This document shows positions 33,641 to 43,899 of a DNA stretch of 64,000 bases, one piece after another; the first letter of the stretch is position 1, and each line of letters begins with the position of its first letter. Position numbers and translations under genes: made by a program. The notes below the pieces were generated by a model. That model saw nothing but the letters and a program-made list of their open reading frames with translations, did not search any database and was not told the origin of the DNA. Source of the stretch: Bolinopsis microptera (taxonomy: Eukaryota > Ctenophora > Tentaculata > Lobata > Bolinopsidae); contig NC_087079.1 in the NCBI RefSeq assembly GCF_026151205.1, positions 16,424,945 to 16,488,944 of the forward strand, read 5' to 3'.

Positions 33641-36630
33641 TTCAATCATGAGACTAATAAACAGCGAACTACTCCGTTATTTGATATTATAGTTATACTA
33701 ACCTGCATTGCATAAGGTTAATTGTCTCGCAGTCTAGTGCATAAACCTTTTATTTTGTATAAACCCTTTATTTTGATTGGGAAAACTTTAGTTTAATGTG
33801 GTTACCGTCTCTAAAGTTGGCATGATAGTTAATAAACTTTTATCTATTATGTCACTGAAGATGACGCCTTGCAACATGTTTGACGATAGCCTGTAGATTG
33901 ATAGTTTGATCTAAGTATTTACAACAATTCATCTAGTTTGATTGATTCAAAGGGAAACAAATTCCTCTCTTATCTATTATGACTATATTTAAATTCAATC
34001 CTGTAAAGTGATACTCCTTTTTTAGTAATTTAAACATGTGTTTTCTCCTTCTGATTTTTAAACTATTACCGGTCACGCTGAATAATAATGACATCAGTGA
34101 ATTTAAAGCTATCGTTAACATCACTCAGAAAATGCGCGTCTTTAGCGCGTGTCTTGTTGTTATGCATCAATCCTTCGGTAGATCGGCGAGATGCATTACT
34201 GGGCCGCGCTCAGCCTGTCATTCCGCCAAATCTAACATAATAGCCTGGGGTCCTCAGGTAACGAGATGCACCACTGTGCCTCACCGAGCTGCGAAGGATT
34301 GACATCGTGAATCAACGTATGACAAGTTTTGCCATATATTATATTTTTGATTTGTAGCGCGATGCACTACTGGGTCGCGCGCGCGCATCCAATAATGCAA
34401 ATGCTTCTCGCAATAATGCTTCGGTAGATCGGCGAAATGCACCACTGTGCCTCACCGAGCTGCGAAGGATTGACATCGTGAATCAAATTTTTGATTCAAA
34501 AAAAATTTCAAACAATAAAAACAATAAAATAGTTTGAAATGGTAAAAATTGTTTCATCCATAAACTTTTTATTAAATTAGAAGCTTTTCTTTTTGTAGCG
34601 CGACGCGTTACTGTGCCTCGCCGAGCTGCGATGAATTGACATCGTCGATTTACTTTCATTTTAAATCATTTTCCTCTGCATTATAATAAAAATACAAAAG
34701 TTTTAATTAAATATCATAACATAAAACAATATAATATATAAATATTTTGTTGCTGTACTCCTACACATTTGACAGATGTTACTCGTCTAAATTTCTTCGA
34801 AGTAGCGCGCGCCGCTTTCTTCTCGAAATGGCACGAGCTACGAAGTAGCGCGTGCCGGGCCAAATCATTAACAATGGTCAACTACACATTAAAAGTCGGT
34901 GTTGATTAGATCTTCGAAATTCGTTGCATCATTTATTAAACATCGTTATCTGAGATAAAACTGTTCTATACTAAAAGCATCTAGAATATACACAAATCTT
35001 TAAAATAACTTAGTAGGAGCGATATAATATATAAAACAAACAATCATGACCAATAATTTTTCAAATTGTGTTAAAGCCTTAGCCGATATGTATTAACGGG
35101 TGATACTCGAAAAATATTTGTTCCAAATATAAGACCATCGATGAATTTGACGGATGTTAGTTGTTACTCGTCTAAATTTCTTCGAAGTAGCGCGCGCCGC
35201 TTTTTTCTCGAAATATTTGGCCCGATGGCAAGTGCTACAAAGTAGCGAGCGCTGGGCCTAATCATCAACAATGGTCAACGATGAATCAAACTCGGCGTAC
35301 GTTTTGGTAGGTTATAAACCTACAACAATATGTATTACAGTGTAAATCAATTTTGATGATAAACGAGCAAGTGCAAACTTCAAGCATGTAAAACGGTGCT
35401 TTATACTTATTATATATGCCGGTATAAAGTATAAAGTATAGCATTTTTACCAAATAAAAATGGCGTCGAAACCCCCTTTTCAATATAAAATGGATTTTAT
35501 TATTTCATAGCATTCAATCTATTGTATTGGTTTATCCATTTTTCGAGGGTGCCTATCCTTATAGCTAGACAATTACTATCGTTGAAATTATCTGTATACT
35601 GTTCGATGCATTAAAAAAACTTACTGTAAATCAATATCAAATATGGAAAAAGGTTGACCAGGTTATAAGGTAACCACTAACCAGTAGCCCAGAACGCTTT
35701 GTTGATATGGGATTACTATATAATAGAACCAACAAGGCTCAAAGCAGCATTCATGTGAGAGTTGGCAGATCAGCTGAATTGAATGCTGAATATTCTTTAT
35801 ATCAGGTAGGGATTCCTGCAAATTTTACTCACTTTCTGTTGCCTCTAGATCTTACAGTCTCTAGATCTTCAATCTGCCATACCGCCAGACCAGTATCTTT
35901 ACAAAACCTTTACTAGGTTGCTGTTTGCTGTTAACAATAGTGTGAAGCACACTGGCCTCTTCGCCCCCTCAACCTACATTCAGATTGACAAGCATACTTC
36001 ACACAACATTTTGTTCTTTATTCAAAAGTGAGCTGGTAAAGCTAAATATAGAATGACTGAACCAGATATCATACGTAATATAAGGCCAATCTGTTGCATC
36101 AGTAATTGTGCAAGGAAACTCTCTGAGTTGGGCTGGGGAGAACCACCGATCCCATGCTGAAACCTGTCCCGGCCCAGTGAATAGCAGATTAATAGATGAT
36201 TAAAAGTTAAATTTTTTAGAGTATTAAGTTGTAGTAGATTTTTGAGTGTCGTTAAAGTTGAAGGTTTTGTTTGTTTGAAAGATTGGGATGCGGAATATCA
36301 TACTTGCAGGGTGAAAAGGCGATAAGCGCAATATTCACAATTGCATGCTATCTTTGAGGATGATCATAAAAGAGATAAAATATCAGGAGAAGGGAATAGT
36401 TTAAAGGTTTATACTATGGAACTTGAGTAATCATTTCAGTTCAATAAGTGTTAATTTAAATCGGTATCCAAGTCAAGGATTTACCAGGATGTTGACCAAC
36501 CCTACCAATAGTTCTGATTATTTGGGTTTTAATTATTATTAAATTATTATTATCATATAAATTATATTTTCGATTTAATTTTAAATCAGCTCCAAATGTC
36601 TCATGATTCATATGTTCAGTTCCTGATGAT
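33640..36630. other. Intergenic with repeats, no gene recognised
   Basis: Holds direct repeats at 34765-34915 and 35150-35290 (GAAGTAGCGCGCGCCGCTTT core) and the rearranged GCGCGC-rich copies. Short frames only. Confidence 0.45.
34180..34640. repeat. GCGCGC-rich dispersed repeat, rearranged copies
   Basis: Three partial units with GCTGCGAAGGATTGACATCG and TGTAGCGCGATGCACTACTG motifs. The start (34190-34262) is also an inverted match to 55387-55475. Confidence 0.65.
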
Positions 36631-36639
36631 AAGACGATA

Positions 36640-36760
36640 ATGACAGAGCTAACTCTGGAAGCGTTGCAGCATTTCATGCTAGAAAATGGGAGCAAAGTTA
36701 AAAGCAGCGATGCCATAGAGTTTTTTAGGCTCAACTTTGGCGGGAAAGTCAATGATCTAA
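36640..36760 (+). CDS. Possible first exon with SOWAH-type N-terminal domain
   Basis: ATG at 36640 opens 40 codons beginning MTELTLEALQHFMLENG and containing AIEFFRLNFGGKVNDL, then a strong donor CTAA|GTAAGT. The pattern (helix, L..FM.E.G..V...D....FR) resembles the start of sosondowah ankyrin-family (SOWAH) proteins, a winged-helix-like module. No later exon (basic segment, ankyrin repeats) was found downstream; the next 20 kb are transposon-rich, so any gene would have very long introns. Family match is from memory of the pattern only. Confidence 0.42.
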
Positions 36761-37334
36761 GTAAGTAGTTGCTTGACTGTATATTCTTATCGTTTAGACT
36801 ATAGAATACTTATGAAGCTGTGCAGAAGAGGAGGAAATGGTGCCCTCGTTTGCATATAAATATTAAGGACAAGCTATTTACAACTTAAAAAACGTCTTAT
36901 GTTACTAATCGTGGAGTTAATATCACATTAAAGTAATTACACAATGTCTCCCTATCATTGTAGTGTGCCTGGTGTAGGTGGGCATTGTTACACCTCTGTC
37001 TTAGAATACGTTCAAGTCTTGAAGACAGTTCATAGTTTAAATATTATAATATGTGATTACAAAATACTCACAACTATCAGCCATTTAAATTTAACGTGTT
37101 AGTTTCTTTACTAATCAGCCATATCTTTACGCCCAACAAGATACAAGATACAATGGCAGGTCTCTCCCGAACGTTGGGATGGCCTGAGGTGCTTATCTCC
37201 TTTTCAGTAACGCTAAGCCACTCTGTGCCGAGGCATTATACTAGCTGTAGGGGGGTTAGTCCTACTAGCCAGAGAGTGTGTATCACCAGCCGAAGCTGTA
37301 CCAAATCACAGCTTGGTAACTGGCCGACTTGGAA

Positions 37335-37600
37335 ACGAGTATATATACAGCTTATAACGTAGTTAGCGCTCGACTCCAGTCTGAAACAAAATTAAGTCGC
37401 GTTCGTAGGAAATTGGACCACGCTGCTGGTGGTAGTTCGAATGTTGGTTTGCACACTACTTTGGTGCGAGAAGCATTATTTGATGCGCGGCGCGACCCAG
37501 TAGTGGCATCGCGCTACAACAACCTACAGGACGCGGCGCCGAGTTGGACTCGTCGACGGTCTTGTATATATATATGGATCAGATATTTAACGGTATCCAC
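37335..37600 (+). repeat. GCGCGC-rich dispersed repeat, copy 2
   Basis: Inverted copy of 23505-23730, joined at its 3' side to the GCCGAGTTGGACTCGTCGAC repeat also found at 355-440 and 55805-55885. The joint arrangement recurs in part at both other sites. Confidence 0.7.
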
Positions 37601-38119
37601 CCGTTATACATTTGACCTTTAGGTCAAAAATTTTTGAATTTTCAATCGGTAGGTCATGCTTAACCTGCGGGACCTCAGGCGTCGTCCTTACTTCGACACA
37701 GGACGATCGGAGCTCGAAGAGGCCGTTAGAGAGTGCTGGCGTCGTCCTGTAATGGTCGACGTATCTTTTTGCTGCTGGATCCGGCAGAATGACGCCACAT
37801 GCAACGTCGTAGGGTTAAAACTAAAAAACGCTTCCCTATATCTAGATAATTGACAAAAATTGTTCTGGTCACGTGACCAGTCAATGACATTGATATTTTC
37901 GCTGCTGACGGTTTGGGGGAGGGTTAGGGTCAAACGTTTAGAACATTATTACTTATAGGGGTCAAAGTTCGGACTAGGAGTTGTACACTATTGACATTGT
38001 GAGGGTAATGGGTTAAGCCTAAGTTTATCACCTTTTCATCTGACCACATAATCGCAAAATGCTCTGTTGTATAGTCACGTGACAAATTAATCCGTGGGTC
38101 GGAAGTCGGAAGTATGAAG

Positions 38120-38520
38120 GTCAGTGGACTTGGTTGGAAGCCGGCGGACTCCGAGCGGGATCCACCGAGCCCGGTGGCCTCCGACGGAGCTCCGCCGGAT
38201 TCAAGTCCGGCGGAGAGGTCGCTCGGCGTCCGCGGACCACTTCGCCGGAGTCCGCGGCGGGCGGAGTCCGCTTAGTCAGTTAGTGGCTTAGACCCGCGTG
38301 CGGACACTCAACCGGCCCGCCGCGGAGCGCTCGGAGTCCCCCGCGGCGGACTATTAAAGTCCGCGCGGAGTCGCTCGGGTCCGCTTCGGACGTCCGCAGA
38401 ATAGTTTCGAGTCCAAACGATATTTTAACCCAATTTTTGGCGGGCTCCGCCGGAGTCCGCTCGGGTCCGGCGGCGCCCGCCGCGGACTCTACTCCACGTC
38501 GGATAGTGCCAAAAAAAGTT
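38120..38520. repeat. GC-rich island of CGGAGTCCGC-type short repeats
   Basis: About 400 nt very rich in G and C in an AT-rich region. Built of many direct and inverted copies of GGACTCCG / CGGAGTCC, CGGCGG and CCGCGG. No coding frame stands out. Confidence 0.85.
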
Positions 38521-38880
38521 CGAGTAAAGTCATGTGTTCGTATACCGTTTCTTCTTTCATATAACTAGTACAAACGTCAAACATTCAGTTTAGGAGCAAA
38601 AACAGTTTAAAGGAGGTGCCCGGCCCGGCAAGTAATAAGAGAGTGGCCGCAGGTAAAAATAAAAAATTATCCTGGAGAAGTAGGAGGATATTTGGCAGTG
38701 AACTAACGCCAACTCATAGTAGTAATGTAAACAGCGTGTGGTGTAATTATACTTTCAAAATTAGGATTTAAAAAATCCCGGCCCCGGCATATTTTAGCAA
38801 ATCCCGTCTTGGCAAAAAATTTCAAATAATCCGGTAACTCCCGGCCCGGCTGATTCAACTTGGTCCAATTGGACCTTCCG

Positions 38881-41800
38881 TTATCTGCTGAACTTACCAG
38901 CTTCTTTGCACTCAGTCAGAAAACTGGTGACCTCATCAAGCAGATTTTTGTCTAGGATGTCTACTTGGTAGTCCTTAATCGGCGGCATTACACATTTGGG
39001 GAGGGCTACTGTTGACCTCATCTCTTGTTTGACTGCTGATGGAGGGCCCATTTGAGGGCTTCTGGATTTTTGGAAGGAGTAAATCTCTTCACTAAGTTGC
39101 GACAGTCTTGACTCAAGTGAAGATATCTCCACGGTGGGTATGTTAATCTTATATACCATTTGCAGGATGGCAGAAAACTCCAGGAGGCTTTGTCTGACTT
39201 GATTTGTATTCCTTGTTTGAAGTTCATGTTTCTATCATCCACTAGTGTTACTGTCTCACTTTATTGAATTAAAAGTGATAGCAGGAAATGTCGGAAAATC
39301 AAGTGAACAGTAGTGGACCACCTATCCCTAAGTTAGGAGATTCTTATCTTTTGTTCAAGAAAGAAGTGAAATTGTGGTCAGGCAACCACATAGATCGAAG
39401 AAAGGCTCAAGCAAGGATGTATTTGTTTTTATGTTACCACCTCAGAAGGCTAAGTCCTGAGGCAGTGGAAGTTCCACTTGAAGTATTACAAAATGGCAGA
39501 ACAGACACAGTAGAAGGTGCTGAAGTAAAGACATCGGGATTAGACTGCCTCCTGGAGGTCCTTGATGGAATTTATCTTGAAGATTTGGCTAAGGAAAAGT
39601 TCAAGACTTATGACATGTTCAGAAAGTTAAGTCGGGAAGGAAGCCAAGATGTCAAGGAGTTTATTTCGTCATTCGAAAAAGTTGTAAAACGAATGGAAGA
39701 GCATGATATTAAGCTTCCACAACCTGTTCTAGCGTATGAATTACTTAGAAGTAGTAATGTTAGTGATTACAAGTATTCTGTTGCCATTACTATGTGTGGC
39801 GACTTAACATACACTAACATGAAAGAAACGATAAAGAAGATCACAACTATGAAAGATCCAGAAAGTTCACACCAGAGAATGATTGGTGTAGTTAAAGAAG
39901 ACTCTACATTTTATACTGGTAACTCCTGTATTGAAAATCAGTTTAATATGTATGATGAATCGAAAATGAAAATGAAGTACTGAATGCTCAGGAAATGGAG
40001 CAGCATGCATATTACAGCCAAGGAAGAAGTGGCTTGATTCGGGAAGGATGGGATAACCGGGGGATAGGCTTTAGTAAGAGGAAATGGTGAGAAGGAGGAG
40101 CCAGAGGATACCGATCAACAGAATCAACAGCAGGAAAGTCAACATCAGGTAGCTGCGGGTGTCCAGAAGTGACAGAAAAATGAACCCAACAGACAAATAT
40201 GGGGCGGCATTTTACCTTGTATGTTTTTGCAAGTTCGATTTACCACTTTGCTAGAGATTGTCCAGAACGCCGCAGGAATAGAACAAAAGTGGAAATCAGG
40301 GTAACGAGTGAGGAATGTAAATCTCTTTATGAATGCTCCTGCCCAAAGAAGAGAACTCAAATGTTATGGACCAATTTACCAGTGACAACTTGGGTTAGCA
40401 TGTTCTTGACAGTGGATGCAACAAAACGGTTTTGTGGAAAGGAATGGTTGAAAGTCTATCTTCAGTCGCTGTCTCCAGAAGATCTCATTAAGGTGGCTAT
40501 GAAGAGAAAACATGTATCGTTTAAATTTGGAGATAATGCACCATCAAAGTCAAGGACATGCTGCACATTCCCAGCCGTTGTATGTGACAAACAGGTGAAC
40601 ATTGTGGCACAAGTTGTTGATGATCAGATTCCATTACTGATTAGCAAACAGTCATGAAAGATGCTAGAATGGTATTGGACTTTGGAGATGACACAGTGAA
40701 GGCTTTTGGTGTAAAGCAGAAAATCATCTTCAATGAATCAGGACACTGTAGCATCCCTCTGAGCAAGAATACTATCCATCAACAAGTCTGCTTATGTAAA
40801 TCAGAGAGGAAATTGTAAACCTGACCATGGAAAGTACTGACAAAGAAAGATAGCGATTAAGCTACATAAGCAATTCGCCCATCCCCCACCTGAAAAGTTA
40901 AAGTCACTCTTAAGAACAGCAGGACAGCTTACCAAGGAAATTGCTCGAGAGATTGACACAGTATCGTCTAACTGTGATGTGTGCAAGAGATACAAGCGAC
41001 CGAATAATCGTCCAGTAGTCTGTATGCCTTTAGCCAAAGACTTCAATGATACCGTTGCCATGGATATTAAGGTGTACGACAAGAATAAAAACATTTACAT
41101 CCAGCACATGATTGACCATAAAACCAGATTCTCTGCTGCAAAAGTTATCAGGTCAAAAGACAAGGAAACCATTGTGGAAAGTGTCTTTACACACTGGATC
41201 AACACTTTTGGACCACCGAAGAAGTTCATGAGTGACAATGGAGGGGAATATGTTAACAAAAGTTTTGTTGACCTCTGTGAGAAATTCAACGTTCATATCA
41301 TCACTACTGGAGCTGAAGCACCTTGGAGCAATGCCCTTGTAGAACGGCACCATGCCCTTTTGTCTAACAGTATGATAAAGATCATGGAAGATACTAAATG
41401 CTCAGTTGAAGTTGCTTTAGCATGGGCCTGTCATGCCAAGAACACTTTGGCAAATGTAAATGGTTTCTCGCCATATCAGTTAATCTTTGGCAAAAATCCA
41501 TCTCTCACTTCTATTGATGATCCCTATGCTAGTCCAACGATTGTTGAAGATGAGAGTCCAAGTGAAACTGTTGCCAAGAACATCTCTGCCATCTACAGTG
41601 CTCGAAAAAGAATGATGGAAAGCGAAGCTAGTGAGATGATCAGACGAGCCATTAGATCAAAAACTAGAGAAGTGTACACTGATGAGATACAGTCGGGTGA
41701 TATGGTGTACTACAAAAGAAATGATGATAAGCGATGGCGAGGACCAGGAACAGTTATAGGTGTGGACAAGAAAGTTGTAGTTGTAAGACATGGTGGGTAT

Positions 41801-43837
41801 ATTGTTCGATGCCATCGGATTCATGTTGTCAATGTAAATGAACTGTACTCAAAAGATGTTTCCGAAGTAAGTGGGACCGATCCACCAGATGAGCCTAATC
41901 CCACTGTTGAAGAATTTTACAATGCAACTCAAATGCTGAAAAATGATGTTCTGTTGAACGCTTTCGATAATGCTCCTGCTGAAGAGGATGATAATAATAC
42001 TGTAAGCACAGATAATATACCACAAAGCAACGAAACTAATGTAGAGGAATCAATGTCTACAAAGGAGCAGAAGTTCTGCAAAGCTAAGTCAAAGTATGAG
42101 AAGAAGAAGGTCAGTATCGAAGTGTTAAACACTGACCCCTATAAGTCACAGAAGACTGACGAAATCGAAAAATGGAAGCAAAACAATGTGTATGAAGAGG
42201 TTGAGGCTCACGAAGTAGATGATCAGTTTGTCCCCATTTCGACAAGGTGGGTCACAAATGACAATGGTCATAAGAAAAAGGCCCGTTTGGTAGCTCGAGG
42301 TTTTGAGGAAATTCCTCTTGATAGTACCGAAAGAGTCAGTCCTACTTGTCGAAAAGAATCTCTAAGACTTCTATTCACAGTAGCAGCATCAATGAAGTGG
42401 CCTATTCATTCTCTTGATATAACCTCAGCATTTCTACAAGGTAAACCAATTGAGCGACTAGTTTATCTTACCCCTCCAAAGGAATGCTATAAACCAGGAA
42501 TACTGTGGAAGCTGAACAAATGTGTTTATGGACTGTCAGATGCTGCAAAGATGTGGTACAGAAATGTAAAAGACCACAGTGAACAAGCTGGTTTAAAGAA
42601 ATGTTTATATGATGATGCTCTGTTCTTTTCAAGAGTTGACAAAGAAGATCTTGCAGGAATAATGACTGTACATGTAGATGACTTCATCTATGCAGGGACC
42701 AAAGGTTTTGAGTCTAATATTCACAAAGATGTGCTGCATGGATTTGAGATTAAGTCACAGGAAGCATCGCGATTCACATATCTTGGACTTGAGGTGGAAC
42801 AAGATCCAATCTCATATGAAATCACTGTTGGACAGTCAGATTATATCAGTGCTTTAAAGACCATAGGACTATCAAGTAACAGAAGAAGCCAGAAAACACA
42901 TGCTCTGACTCACGAAGAGTATGTACAGTACAGATCAGGTGTTGGACAACTTATCTGGTTATCTGTCCAAACCAGACCAGATATTTCGTTTGATGCTTGT
43001 CAGTTGAGCAATAATCTGAAAGATCCCAACGTCTCAGACATAATGCTTCACAACAAGATAGTCAAAAAGCTTAAAACTGATGAAGATGCCCCACTGACCT
43101 TCAGAGAACTGCCTAACATAAAGAATGGAGTAAGACTACTTACATACAGTGATGCATCGTTTGGAAATCTTAGTAACAATGGTAGTCAGTGTGGGTATCT
43201 GATACTTATTTCGGATAAAGATGGTAGAGTCAAAAACCCTGTCTGTTGGAAATCTGTAAAGTTGGACAGAGTCTGTTACAGTACTTTAGCCGCTGAAAGC
43301 CTTGCACTCCTGAAAGCGGCTGATCACACCATTTTTATTCAGCAAACACTACAACAAATACTGGGAGATTCTTTAAATGTGACCATAGACTGTTTTATTG
43401 ACAATAAAGGACTTCTAGAGCTTGTACAGAAGACAAAGGACCCCATTGAAAAAAGACTGATAGTTACCATGGCATCACTAAGGGAAATGGTTGAGAAGGG
43501 TGAAATAACTGTTAACTTTATGCCCTCAAGGACGATGCCTGCTGATGTTTTGACTAAGAGAGGGCCTAGTTCTCAAAGTCTGCGTATGTGTTTTGAGAGG
43601 GACTAGTATTTTTAAAGAGTGAACATCGAATTTATTTTTTATTTATGGATTTATCGTTTATATTTTTAGCTTTTTCATACATTTTAATGTCATTTTTGTT
43701 TTGAGTCAGAATCTTTATTTTTTACTTTTGCAGATTAGTTTTTAAAATCAGTGCGTGTGAGTTTCATGGGATTTTTAAAGTGCAAACTAAGTTATTTGAC
43801 TAGTTTTGCTATGATTATTAAAATGTTTACCTAAAAT

Positions 43838-43899
<62 letters not shown>

